Positions 33,246-44,739 of a DNA stretch of 64,000 nucleotides are shown in pieces (positions within the stretch are counted from its first letter, which is position 1; every line of letters starts with the position of its first letter). The stretch spans positions 136,283,032 through 136,347,031 of the forward strand of contig CM073591.1 in NCBI GenBank assembly GCA_037074705.1, written 5' to 3'. The notes below the pieces were generated by a model, which searched no databases, had not been told where the DNA came from, and was given only the letters and a program-made list of their open reading frames with translations. The translations under genes and the position numbers were made by a program. The DNA is from Zhengitettix transpicula. Lineage: Eukaryota > Arthropoda > Insecta > Orthoptera > Tetrigidae.

Positions 33246-33816
33246 TTATGGTAACAGGCTACATGAGGGTAATCCACATGGTGGCAACTCCCCTTTAATA
33301 GCATAGGAAGGTATTTGAAAGGGGGAATTCGGAAGGGTAGAGAAAGGTAGCCAAGGGTTAGCTTGGGCCCTCGGGGTAAATTTTAAGGATCCTACCCGGA
33401 ATTCGCCTAAAAGTAATGCAGGGAAAGCCCTAGAAAAACCTGCATCAGGTAGGTCGGGCATTGGGTACTTGTCCCACGCTCTTCCGATAGCGGTAGATGA
33501 GTTTTCTGTGGGGACGCAGCATTCCCTTTCCGTGCCTCGACCAGTTTAGGAGGCAGTTGGCCGACTATTCCAATGGGAATAGCGAACAACTGTTACCGTA
33601 TGCCCAAGGTCTGTGACCCCGGAACATACACCTCTCAAAACAGGCCGAGGTGCCTCGGCTTGTGGAAACCTTACTTAAAAACGGAGAGAGGAAAAGGCAT
33701 CCCCAAAGATAGTTCTCTCCTGTGTCTCCTACAAGGTTCTGCCTGCGAGAGAACATCCCTCGCAAGTACTGCCTGCGAGAGAATAGCCCTCGCAGACCCG
33801 TACCCAGATTCATTTT
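33246..33816 (-). mobile_element. SINE-like retroposon, array copy 1, full length
   Basis: Complete minus-strand copy. The 3' A-tail side lies at about 33240 and the body ends with two tandem hairpins at the 5' side (33741-33803): GCCTGCGAGAGAACATCCCT then a second CTGCGAGAGAA..CTCGCAG. A further ATTTTTTTAGGGTAAC at 33823-33840 is the 3' tail of a preceding copy that is otherwise lost. Frames at 33246-33833 on both strands are by-products. Confidence 0.9.
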
Positions 33817-33869
33817 TTATTTTATTTTTTTAGGGTAACGATTGACAGACTCTTAACTTCCATGACAAA

Positions 33870-34040
33870 TCCCGAATTTTTGGAGTGTTGCGTGATCACC
33901 ATTCTCCTTCAGTTCTTGTCTCCAGTTTTACTGACCACGACGAGCAGAAACATCCATGACCATGCCGGGACCCGAACATGAGACCTCTGTGAAGCGAGGC
34001 TGAGATGGTGACCAAAACATCACTGGAGGTTGGCCTTTCC
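33870..34040 (-). mobile_element. Possible tRNA-derived SINE
   Basis: The minus strand has GTCACCATCTCAGCCTCGCT, a weak A box, followed by GTTCGGGTCCCGGCATGG, a B-box-like stretch with a short stem. Beyond it lies a GC-richer body ending near ATGGAAGTTAAGAG. No A-tail or duplication was confirmed. Confidence 0.4.
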
Positions 34041-35886
34041 CCATATTATAAGGGCTATTTTTTTAATAAAAGGAGAAGGATAAAACTGAAATTGCTGAAA
34101 TACACATTAAAATATATGAGATAGTTTCTTGGAATATAACTTTAAATGACAGTAATATGATATGTGTGAGGGAATTCAGAGAGCATAAAGACATAAAAAA
34201 ATAATAATAAATCCGAAATTCAAACTTTGAATAAAAGAATAACCATATTTAAAATAAATTTTATAGCACGTCAATAGTCTACAACTTGTGCGAGAGACGC
34301 TATCTAGAAAACCTTTGAGGGTCTGTTGAGTAAAATAGGGTTCCATGAGCTGCACGGTAAGTTTTACGTTTAAATAATCATATTAAATTTTCATGATGTC
34401 TCAGAAATACGATTGATGATAGTTTATACGATTTACAGCTGCTCATAAAATATATTCGCGCTATACTTTTCCTTATAAATTTTTTCTTCATGTTTATGGT
34501 GTTTCGAAAAATGCTAACAAAAAAGATGAACCCATAAAATATATTTCATGGTACTTAACCACCTGTATGATGCATCTTTTCCGTAACCCTATTTTAATAC
34601 TATTTAATCTGGCCCAGAACAATATAATTTTTTCGTATGTAAAACATCCGCACTAAATCCTCCATTCGTCAACTAATCTTCGCTAACGTTTAGCTTCCGA
34701 GTTATTAGAATCAAAGAAAAATTTGTAGACTCGCGTCCGCTTCAGTTTCATTTTAAACGATTACTCTAACAATTGATCTTTTACATCATTATAGATAATA
34801 TGTATGACTGCGCTCGCTCCATGAAAGTTAAAAGGGAACAAGATACGAGGAACAAATTTGCTACATCCTGTTGTTTTCAGGGCTTGTGGGTTTTGTATCA
34901 AGTCGGCTTGTTTTATTTTGTAAACGATGGAATTCTTTTATAGAAATAACAAGAATAAAATAATACTTGCCATTGGCAGTCCTTTGTGGGGAAACTTTAG
35001 AAGGACGAAGAGAAATAAAATCGTTAGGACAAACAAGTTCCATGCGACAAGAAAGAATAATGAGAAATTTTTTATTTTATATTGTTAAACTTTTTCCAAG
35101 TTTCCGTAACTAAGAGGCTCAGACAAGAAACGATTGGAAATAAATAAAGAAACAACGTTGTTACGTTCATGTAAAAGTGTTACATAATAAATCAGGCCGC
35201 CTACCTTACAATCCGATTCGATCTAATCCAAGAGAAGTAAATTCAGAATAAAATACCAGAATTTTTTCGTAGTTGCAAATATTATTTCCTGTCGTTAAAT
35301 TATTTAAGAAGGAATTGGAGAGTTGTTGTTTTTCATTTACATCATTACCTTTATTGGCAGATTCATCGGTTCAGAATCTCGCAATATTTACTATAAATAA
35401 GTTCTCATAGTGCTTGAAGAAGAAACGTCAATTACATTATGAACTGATACACACGGAGATGAAATTGTCATTAAATAATTATATGTTACTGAAATTCATT
35501 TTATTTTGTTGAACTTAGAAAATTTAAAAGGTTCCTCTTTATGAGTTTTCGGACTTTAAGTAAATATAGTGTTAAAATCACCGTTGATATAATTTCTTTA
35601 TTAAAAAACAAGAATTTCTATCTAAGTAAATTAATTAATTGAATTTACATAATAAGCCACGTTTTGTAATTCTAAGTGAAAAACAACGAATTGTTTAGAG
35701 GTGTTCTTTATTTATTACTATGTCTTCTTATTTTTTTTACAAAGCTTCGGTAAATGTCACGGTAGAAATAATCTTAAGTATAGTAGAATTAGATCACAGA
35801 ATATATCACCGGATTCTTGAACAGAGAGAACACAGTATAGTACAGTTGTCGGTTACCTATTGCACGCAGACAAAATTATAGAGTCT
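34041..35886. other. AT-rich intergenic DNA
   Basis: Nothing recognised. The 60-codon minus frame at 34861-35043 has no family resemblance. Confidence 0.5.
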
Positions 35887-36113
35887 CATTAAAAAAGATT
35901 AATTATTCTTCTGCTAACATTTACGATATCTTTCAAATTACAATTATAGATTCGTTATAATTAATTTGTAATTCTCGATTTATTATTAATTATTATTAAT
36001 ATTAGTATTATTAATACATTAAAAAAGATTAATTATTCTTCTGCTAACTTTTACGATATCTTTCAAATAACAATTATAGATTTTTTATAATTAATTTGTA
36101 ATTCTCGATTTAT
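35887..36113. repeat. Tandem duplication, 130-bp period
   Basis: CATTAAAAAAGATTAATTAT through TTCTCGATTTAT at 35887-35983 is repeated at 36017-36113 with about four mismatches. It lies immediately before the LTR at 36126. Confidence 0.9.
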
Positions 36114-36125
36114 ATACATATATAT

Positions 36126-37172
36126 TGTAATAAAAACCTAGATAGGGTTCATTTTCCCCATGTTGGTGAAGCCAGAAATGTAATAAACAACTGGACAGCT
36201 TTAATTAAATGAATCAATTAACAACATTTACTAAGCTTTAAAAGAAATTTATTATTGTTGATAAATTTTACAATGTACAAAACCTATTTTTCATGCCGAA
36301 TTTCATCCATTTAAAACAAATACTTTAATTTTCATTTATTAATTCGTGGCATTTATGAACATGTATTTCTTATATCATTACAATCAAATTCGTCGAATCT
36401 CTTATCTCAGGGCCATAACTGGGTTTGATAATGAGAACAAAATCAATGTATAACCTGGCAATTAACAATTCAAAATAAAAATTTAACATAAAACAATATG
36501 AATATAAGTGAAAAGAAAACTGAGCGAAATCTGACTGTACCCTTTTCATTATCGTTTACAAATTTATATCAAAGTTTTGGTTACTCACGGACCGTCTGTC
36601 TGGTACCAGATCTCTCTCTTGTATCTTGAAAACTACCACACTAAAAGGCCATTTTTACACAGACTCTAAACTTCATTGAAAATTTTAATACACACGATTA
36701 AAATACTCGTCCTCTGCTATCTGGAACCTCAGATGAGCCGCCCCCTTTGGTCTGCTATCGGTTGTCGGTCCCCTCTATGCGATAATTTTGCAATCAGCGT
36801 GAAGCAACCATTTACTTCACTGTGTGAAAATTATTATGTAAATCTCTCCTTGAAAGTGTTGTTTGCTTTCATGTGGAAATACAGGATCTCGCCATTCGTA
36901 CTTTATATCTGCAAACTTTACTGTTCGTTGCTCTAGGTGAACTCAAATATATTATATCTCCCCGTCGACTTTTAACTGTTTCATCTCTCGAACGCCACCA
37001 TTCATAGCCGATTCCAGACTGGCGTTCTCCCAGTGCATACAGAGTTTAAGCGCGCATGGTCTCCATTGTTGAACAAAGGAAAAGCCCGCCTTCGTTGTCG
37101 CCTTTACGTATTCGTACCGCTAACAATTTAATTATATTAAAACAATTAATTTACTGTTTAATTGGCATTACA
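36126..37172 (-). mobile_element. Solo LTR, reverse orientation (chain member 1)
   Basis: It starts TGTAATAAAAACC and ends TTAATTGGCATTACA, with ATAT on the left and GTAT on the right. The CCCCATGTTGGTGAAGCC block is at about 36157, TCTCAGGGCCATAACTGGG at about 36404, AGCGAAATCTGACTG at about 36524 and the palindrome TCTGGTACCAGA at about 36598-36609. On the minus strand a donor-like CGTGAGTAAC follows the palindrome. The 86-codon frame at 36676-36936 lies within the LTR and is not a gene. Confidence 0.75.
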
Positions 37173-37184
37173 GTATAAATATAT

Positions 37185-37801
37185 TGTAATGATTTGCCTT
37201 TTTATTACTTAATATTAAAAAAAACATAAACTTTATTACATTGAATCTACAAAAAAATACAAAAATACATTAAAAAATATTGTTGGGCGCCAGCAGATAT
37301 ACATTGGTCTGCATAAAATTAAAATTAGCTCCGGCTTGATTAAAAAGTTCTCCTTCTCAACAGGGTAATGTGGGCGGTTCGGTGGCTATTCAAGAACAGA
37401 GTCTATTTCCGCACTGTGTAAAATAATTCCACTTTTGAATGTACTTTACATATATTGTGATACTTACTTTTGGCGTCAGCACACGATCTCCTTCTTCGGC
37501 CTCCCCGCGATGGACGTCCCTCAAAACCTCTGCGTCTCCGTCTCCCTGTCTGCCTGCGTCTCTTCTTGCGTCTCTCTGTCTCTCCGTCTCCCTGCTTTTC
37601 CCTGCGTCTCCATCCCCGTCTGCCCCCTTTGCCTCACGGGTTCGGAGTATTTATTCGAACTCCGCCCCCCAAATGATGCAAAAAAAGGGACGTGAACCCG
37701 CGATTTCTTTTGGCCTTCTCAGGCAGAAACACGTGCACGCCTAATGTATTCATACTCAGGCCTCCTCAGGCCCGCGGCACTTAAGGTTGTTATTCACTAC
37801 A
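37185..37801. mobile_element. Solo LTR, second family (chain member 2)
   Basis: It starts TGTAATGATTTGCC and ends TTATTCACTACA, with perfect ATAT flanks (37181-37184 and 37802-37805). It shares GGGCGCCAGCAGATATA (about 37286), an AAAT(T)GCTCCGGC-like block, a GGAGTATTTATTCGAACTCC TATA-like palindrome (37646) and CAGGCCCGCGG near the right end with 38938-39764. The CT-rich coding-looking frames at 37435-37744 are compositional. Confidence 0.7.
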
Positions 37802-37903
37802 ATATATATAATAAATTGAGAATTACAATATATGTATATATATACATATAAATATAATTGTATAAATATAAATGTATATATTTATATACATATAAATATA
37901 TAC

Positions 37904-38913
37904 TGTGGTAATTAAAATGCAATTATTAATTAATAATTAGAAAATTTGTATTCAAATTGTTAGCGCAGAAAACACACAAGTTGCACACAAGAATGGACAA
38001 TAATGCCAGAGGTTTAAGGTATAGTAGGCTGTCGGTTCGCTTGACGCAAGGTGTAGCCAGTCTTCGTCGAAATATATCAGAGAACAGTTGTTATAGAAAT
38101 ATTGTTGTGGACATTTTCAGAAAGAGTCCAGATACCGGTATTAGAACAGTTTTGTTATAAGTTGCAGTCTGCGAGAGAAATTGCCTAATATTCATCGATA
38201 AACATTTTGTATGCTGAAGTCTAATGTATACTATTCTCAGATTTGACCATTGATTCGATGGTGGGAGACCAAATAATTGCATCCGACGTCTAATAGTCTT
38301 CAGAACAATCGAACTACATTTCTTAACGAACGGAGAATCAACTTTTGTCAAAAACAGTGATAATTAGAGTCAGTGTTAAAAAAATGGCCTGTTATAATTT
38401 GTAATGTGTGTTTAAGTGAATAAACGAGCGAAATTGCCCTGATATCCAGAACTGTACGTTACAATCTCACTGAATTAATATTTGTATACCATTTGGTAAA
38501 TGTAATTATCGTCAGATATCGGTTTCCGACTATCGTTTATAATTTAAAGTTAACATTTTATGTTTGCATTGTAAATAATACATTGAAGTCGAGAATAGCT
38601 TCATAGAAATTTTTATTGTTAACAAATATTTTCTTTATTTAAAGGCCCAGTAAAGACCCTGAGAGAGAGAGTAAATTTGATTGTAAAACACTAATAACTA
38701 ATATAAATTGAAAGTAAATTACGTGATAACTGTTGTAAAATTCATTGGATAACATTTGTAAATTTAACTATTTGTGCATTAATAAATAAATTTGTTTGTT
38801 TATTTAAAAATATTAATTATTATTAAAGCATCCTTTCATTTAAAATTTAAATTAATATTTAAATTGATGCATTTATGTGTTTATTTTAAATTCCTTCATT
38901 ACTATATATTACA
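37904..38913 (+). mobile_element. Solo LTR, TGTGGT subfamily (chain member 3)
   Basis: It starts TGTGGTAATTAAAATGCAAT and ends ACTATATATTACA, with a perfect ATAC duplication at 37900-37903 and 38914-38917. Shared blocks are AAGAATGGACAATAATGCCA (37989), CCCTGATATCCAG (in place of the CTGGTACCAG palindrome, 38434), a CGTCAGATATCGG block (38511) and CCAGTAAAGACCCTGAGAGA (38647). No coding is present. Confidence 0.75.
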
Positions 38914-38937
38914 ATACATATATATATATATATATAT

Positions 38938-39764
38938 TGTAATGATTTGACATACTACATACACACAAAATATTATTAATATAAATAGAAACATACAAGA
39001 ATGGTTTGGGCGCCAGCAGATATAGTCTGAAAATATTTCTCATTAAATTGCTCCGGCATTAAATTAAACAAAAAATTGGTGATCCTTACGTTGTTATGAA
39101 ACAGCTGTCCTGAAGTGGATCACCAGTCTCCAACCTTGGCTAAGCACTTTCACAATTCCTAGTAATGGTTCACAGGGCTACCAATTCTTCAGCCTCTCTC
39201 AATCCTTCCCTAATTTCAAGTAAGTCCTAAGTTTTTTTTAGAGTCACAGTCTACATGAGGGTTACCCGCTTTGATGGCAACTCCTCTTTAATAGCTTAGG
39301 AAGGGGATGTAGAAGGTAGTGAAAGAAAGCCAAGGGCTTGCTAGGGCCCCCGGGCTATAATTTAAGGATCCTGCCCGGCATTCGTCCAGAGATAATGTAG
39401 CGAAAACCCTAGGGAAACCTGCATCAGGTAGGTGGGGCATTTGGTCCTTGTCCCACGCCCTTCCGATAACAAGAGTTTGGTATTCTGTGGGATCGCAGCA
39501 CAACAAATTCCATGTCTCGGTCGAATTTGAAGGGCAGCTGGGATGCGGAGTATATAACTCTATTCCACCCTCCTCCTACGATGCAAAAAAAGGAAGGGTA
39601 CCCCTCGTATCCTAGGGCAGTTCTGCGCTACGTGCACAAATAGTCAACAAATGCCCTTTCTGCCGGCCAATAGATCTTTCAATTTGTTCCGCCGAGACCT
39701 TCTGAGGCCCGCGGACAAAGAGTGGCCACGCGCTGCCTCCACAGCCAGAAGTTATTCAGTACTA
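38938..39764. mobile_element. Solo LTR, second family (chain member 4), with SINE insertion
   Basis: It starts TGTAATGATTTGACAT and ends TTATTCAGTACTA. GGGCGCCAGCAGATATA is at about 39008, GGAGTATATAACTC at about 39547, and CTGAGGCCCGCGGAC at about 39702. It has the same orientation as member 2. The SINE-like element at 39232-39545 interrupts it. Confidence 0.7.
39232..39545 (-). mobile_element. SINE-like retroposon inserted in an LTR
   Basis: 5'-truncated minus-strand copy: TTTTTTAGAGTCACAGTCTA at the 3' side, GGGCCCCCGGGCTATAATTT, TGCATCAGGTAGGTGGGGCA and CTTCCGATAACAAGAG. It ends within the body near GAAGGGCAGCTGGGATGCGG, where the host LTR resumes, so it is younger than that LTR. Confidence 0.8.
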
Positions 39765-39769
39765 TATAT

Positions 39770-40845
39770 TCTAATAAACAAGTGGAAGGTGATTAATTTA
39801 CCCCACGTTGGTGAGGCCATGTATGTAATGATGAAAAGAAAATTTAAATAAATCAATTTTGCTCCACGTTGTGGAAGCCAATTAATGTAATAATTAAAAA
39901 GATTTAATTAAATTATAGGAATAATTAACAACAGTGATTGAGCTTAAAAAGGAATTTATTATTGTTGAAAAATTTTACAATTTGCATAACCTATTTTCAT
40001 GCCGAATTTCATCCACTTAAACGAATACTTTTTCATTTATTAATTCGTGGCATCTTTGAACATACAATTCTTATATCATTACAATCAAATACGTTGGATC
40101 TCTATATCACATAGTCACTACTGGGTTTGATAATTAGAAAAAAATCAATGTATAAACTGACAATTAACAATTCAAATATAAAAGTTAACCTAAAAGAATA
40201 TTAAAATAAGTGAAAAGAAAACTGAACGAAATGAAAACTGAACGAAATGAAAACTGAACGAAATCTGACTACCCTTTTTAATTATCGTTTACAAATTTAT
40301 CAAAGTTTTGGTTACTCACGGAATGTCTGTCTGGTACCAGATCTCTCTCTCTTGTATCTTGAACACTACCACACTTTAATTTTAATATCAGGCCTTGGTT
40401 TTCACAGATTCTACACTTCACTTTAAAATTTGGCAAGATTGGCTGTATTTTGTTGACTGCTCCGCTCCACAATAATTTGCCAACGTTCGCCTGGAACAAT
40501 TCCTCCACGAAGATTTTGGAAAGTTCTATTCTAACAAAACTGCTATTACTTTCCAATATTTACTATTCAATACTTCCGTGAATGTTTTACTTTGTATTAA
40601 TTCACAACTTGAAGTGGTAATACATTAACGACGTCTAGTCTCTGCTCAAGTTTTATTTGTTCTGTCCCTTGCAATGTTTCGCCGCCAACTCGTCCTTCTC
40701 CAAGCGCATACTCAGTTCGCTAAGCGCGGTCTCCATTGTTAAACAAAGGAAAAACCCGCCTTTATTGTTGCCTTTGCGCATTCGTACCGCTAACAATTTG
40801 ATTATATTAAAAACAATTTAATGGCCTAATTAATTAATTTAAATT
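39770..40845 (-). mobile_element. Solo LTR, reverse orientation (chain member 5)
   Basis: The left end TCTAATAAACAAG corresponds to TGTAATAAACAAC of the 46131 copy. The right end AATGGCCTAATTAATTAATT is decayed. The CCCCACGTTGGTGAGGCC block (39800) is followed by a second, diverged copy CTCCACGTTGTGGAAGCC (39861), so about 60 bp is duplicated. The palindrome TCTGGTACCAGA is at about 40331-40342, with CGTGAGTAACC beside it on the minus strand. Confidence 0.65.
40217..40264. repeat. 16-bp unit repeated three times
   Basis: GAAAACTGAACGAAAT occurs three times without a mismatch. Sister LTRs have the unit once, so this is a local expansion just before the conserved CTGAC motif. Confidence 0.95.
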
Positions 40846-41988
40846 TTAAAGTATTTTATACAACTCAGTTTTCATCGTAAAGTCTTTGAGGTTGTTTATT
40901 GCTGCTGATGAGTTGCAAATATCCATCATTGAATTAAGCTTAAACGTTCATTCCTTTACATTTCCGATAGTAATAATAATCCACATAGTAAAATTTAACT
41001 GGGTGTAATTGTTTCCAAAACTTTCTGCCTCAATCAGTAAACAAAAAATGACAAATTACAATAATGTTTATTGTGAGAATGCAATATTGCATTCGTTGGA
41101 GAGACAGGTCTACCGAGATACCTCGTTATTATTTGATGATTAAGTTTTGAGTCAAGGATCTTCGGCATACATTAAGTATTGCCGCTTGATAATCAGACGC
41201 TCCAATTACCGGTGAGAGCCCGAAGGTAGACTCATTAATTCCGAGACAATCTTAGTAGGGTGTTTCATTTTCTAACTGGGGAACGAAGTAGTCAAGCTCA
41301 CAATATAAGCGCAAGTCCAGAGCACAAATACGGTCCATATACGATCCAAATATGCTCCAAATACTTAGTTCAGACGAGCCCGTGCAAAACGTATGTCTTG
41401 ACTTTCTTGGCGATAGTTTAAATCCAGGTTTGAGATTACATAACTTTATTTTATATACACGGTTTTGTTAGAATAACCGAAAGCTCCTGACGGACTATTT
41501 TAAAATCCTAACATTTTAATTTAATTTACATTGAAATAATTTTTTTTTTATGTGACTGTGATTAAAAAAGTGTTGAATCACTTATAATATTATACATAAA
41601 GTCCTTTATCGTTTTTATTAAACAAGTTAAATTGAATTTTAAACGTCAAAATTATCACCTAAGAAATGGAAAATATTTATATTGACTATACTAGTAGAAA
41701 TAATTATTAAATAATATTTTTCAGATTCTAACAATGTTCTAAAGATGAAATATTCTCATCACTAACCGTACGATTCCAAATTTTTAACTCACCAAAAACT
41801 TTTCCAATTCGCAATATTCCTTTATATTCTTGTCATTTATGTTAAACAATATCATTGGTGATAGTCATAATTCAAATTCCCATTCATTAACTTGTGCTAA
41901 ATATATAACTAAACTATATTTTGTGATTTACCATGAAATATTAATGTCAATGATCTAAGACTTTCCCGGTGTATTTGTTGAAGAAAAA
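40846..41988. other. AT-rich intergenic DNA
   Basis: Nothing recognised apart from slightly GC-richer sequence at 41100-41420 without coding signs. Confidence 0.45.
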
Positions 41989-42331
41989 GTTCTCGGGTTT
42001 CCACCCGGGTAAACCAGCAATTATAACGCGACGTTTCGAACGACCAAATTTACTGCCGTCATCTTCTAGGCGAAGATAATTTTACCGTCGAGTTTTGTTA
42101 CACCCTGCATAATATGTAATCAGAAATAAGTTATGTAAAAAAATTAAAAAATAAACTGTTTGTAAAGAAAAACTTGCCGACAACTGCTTCATTATATTAC
42201 ATTTTAGTATTGTCATCGAATAATTGGTATATATGCAAGTATTAAAGAGGGAAATTGTTAATAATTCATTTGGTCATCGAAACGTCGCGTTACAATCGCT
42301 GTTTTACTCGGGTGGAAACCCGAGAATTTTT
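41989..42331. repeat. Foldback element, ~65-bp inverted arms
   Basis: The left arm (41989-42051) includes TTCTCGGGTTTCCACCCGGG and AACGCGACGTTTCGAACGAC. The right arm (42264-42331) is its inverted copy with few mismatches. The inner ends of the arms carry CATCTTCTAGGCGAAGAT-like sequence on the left. The ~210-bp spacer is AT-rich and non-coding. The CTCGGGT..ACCCG parts also form short hairpins within each arm. Confidence 0.85.
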
Positions 42332-43579
42332 TATTCAAATATTAATGTTTTAGAAGTGATTCATTAATCATTTCTAACTAAATGGTTTTTGTACTATTTT
42401 GAAATAGAATATATAATGTATAAAGTTATTTTTCTTTAAGTATGGATTGAATGTATCATTAATTTAATACTGAGAAATAAATCTGAGAATATTTTTGGTA
42501 CATCGGGTAAAATTGATGAATGTAATTTTTAATAAACACATCGTTTGATGCTGGTATTTCGATAGTCACCATTAGCGGTATACAAACCACCTTTAAGCTC
42601 GAATTACCCCAAGCTGTGGTAAGGGGAAGGTATAAAACAGAAATAAACATCTGTCGCTGTACTCTACATCAAAGAACTTGAAAGCTGCATCGAACTGTAA
42701 ACAGGATAAGCCAGGCGCTTGCAATCGATACTTGAAGACATAAAAGAATAACAGGAAAAACGTGTTGGTGTGACACAAGGCAACTCCAGCAGTGTTGGAA
42801 ACCAATTTTCTCGTATTCCATTGTCTCCACTGTCCCCTGCTCCACTTACACACAGAGTACATTGGTCTGTGGTTCAATTAACAGTCGCAGTGCGCAGTGA
42901 ATGTGAAGGCGAAGAAGTAATTTGGGTTGCTCTGATCTATCGCCACTTCAACAACGGGAACGAATAGTAGTAGCTGTCCGTGGTTTGTATTTATTATGCC
43001 AGAGATTTAAATTGGAGGTTTCCTAGATTCATTAGCAAGTGCAAAAGCTAAAAAAAAACTGTACGGAGTTAGATGCATAAAACAGAGTTTCGGTATTCAT
43101 GCAAGCAAGAGGCGGTCGTTAACGAGACGCAAATTTAATGACAAGAAATAAAGTTTCTTCATGACATTACAAATTATAAAAGTGTGTCATTGTATGCGAA
43201 GAGAAGAGTATATAATTACAGAAAGAAACTATTTTTGTCTCAACTAGTAAATATATAAACGCTGTTTGTTATTTAATATTGTTATATTGGAATTGGGATT
43301 TTTAATTTAATACAACTTTATCAAGGGTTTGCGTTATTATATAGTCTAACAAATATTTAAAATAAAAAATTTACGTCTGATTGAAAATAATGAATAAGAG
43401 AGATCATAATATATTCATTAACAAATTTTTATTGACAAAGTTTAATTTACTACAGATATGTTAGTATTTACAATTATTATTAATTTTCCTTAACTTTCGA
43501 TCATGGTTATTATGGGAACGGAACAGAATACAAACACATATATACGTATTCATACATATAAATCGATTTCAAGTACTAA
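42332..43579. other. AT-rich intergenic DNA
   Basis: Overlapping short frames on both strands at 42459-42967 lie in a slightly GC-richer patch. No domain, splice structure or repeat partner was recognised. Confidence 0.4.
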
Positions 43580-43974
43580 GTTTCCCACATGCAGAGGCAC
43601 CTCGGTCTGTTTTGAGAGGTGTATGTTCCGGGGTGGCAGACCTTGGGCATACGGTACGAGTTGTCCGCTATTCCTATTGGAACAGTCGGCCAGCTGCCTC
43701 CTAAACTGGCCAAGGCATGGCGAGGTGTAAGCTGCGTCCCCACACCAACCACGTCTCCCGCCATCGGAAGGACGTGGGGCAAGTACCAAATGCCCGTCAA
43801 ATTTATGCACGTTTTCTAGGGTTTGTCCTGCATCACTTTTATGTGAACGCCGGGTAGGATCCTTTAACCGTAGCCCGGAGCATTCCAACTTTCAAATCCC
43901 TTTCCTATGCTATAAGAGGGGAGTTGCCATTATGTGGATTACCCTACACATAGCCTGTCTACACAAAAAAAAAC
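43580..43974 (+). mobile_element. SINE-like retroposon, plus-strand copy
   Basis: It runs from CCCACATGCAGAGGCACCTC through TTTTGAGAGGTGTATGTTCC, the CTATTGGAACAGTCGGCCAG box and GGGGAGTTGCCATTATGTGG to an ACAAAAAAAAA tail. The 5' hairpins are missing. The overlapping frames, including the longest in the window (112 codons, 43550-43888 minus), are by-products. Confidence 0.85.
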
Positions 43975-44165
43975 TAATTTCTTTGAAAAATAACGCAATC
44001 ATTTATGGTTATGGACTGTGTATAGTGCTCATGACCCACGTGTTGATGATGCTCCCAATTGTTGAAACCTAAGGTTGACGAAGGATGTCTGCTACACTTA
44101 GAGGCGTTATCTCGTGGACTTGCGTTGTAATTTTCGTCTCATCCGATGTCCGTACCCCAAAGTAG

Positions 44166-44473
44166 AGTGACAGGCTATATGAGGAATCCACGTGGTGGCA
44201 AATCCCCTTTATTAACATAGGAAGGGATGCGGAAGGGTAGAGGAAAGTATCCAAGGGTTAACTAGAGCTCCGGGCTACGGTTAAAGGATCCTACCCGGCA
44301 TTCACCTAAAAATGATGCATGACAAATCCTAGAAAACGTGCATCAGTTTGACGGGCATTTGGTACTTGCCCCACGTCCTTCCGATGGCGGGAGACGTGGT
44401 TTGTGTGGGGACGCAGCATTCCATTCCATTCTTGACCAGTTAAGGAGGCAGCTGGCCGACTATTCCTTCCCAC
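44166..44473 (-). mobile_element. SINE-like retroposon, minus-strand copy, inverted partner
   Basis: AGGCTATATGAGGAATCCAC at the 3' side; the body ends at GGCAGCTGGCCGACTATTCC, truncated at the same CCATTGG-proximal point seen in other fragments. With 43580-43974 it forms an inverted pair about 190 bp apart. Confidence 0.85.
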
Positions 44474-44739
44474 ACTATGAAAAATCAGGATTTATTCGCG
44501 TTTGCAGGAAAAGAAGTGACGTTTTCCCTAAGAAGCGCTAATCACGTCAGCAATACCGGACCCTCTGTATTTGTGTATAAAGAATCCACAGATGGGATTC
44601 ATTAACTTTCCTAACATCATATCCATCTGCCAAACTATATGACTTTTTGACCCCAATTTTTCGGGGCTCGACAAACAAAAATGTTTTAACACATTCGACT
44701 TCATAGATCTTGGTCATTAAGTGTCGAATAAATTAATAA

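Noticed and set aside
35887..36113. CRISPR-like array
   Set aside because: Only two units of 97 bp with a 130-bp period, in a eukaryotic transposon-rich context; it is a tandem duplication.
37435..37744. Overlapping Ser/Leu/Arg-rich frames in three frames
   Set aside because: Pyrimidine-rich stretch inside an LTR; simultaneous opening of all three frames reflects composition.
36126..40845. A complete LTR retrotransposon with paired LTRs and internal region
   Set aside because: The same-family LTR pairs enclose only other LTRs and AT linkers; no gag, protease, RT or integrase motif was found between them.
43550..43888. Longest frame in the window (112 codons, minus)
   Set aside because: It lies antisense within a SINE-like repeat copy and is shared only through that repeat.
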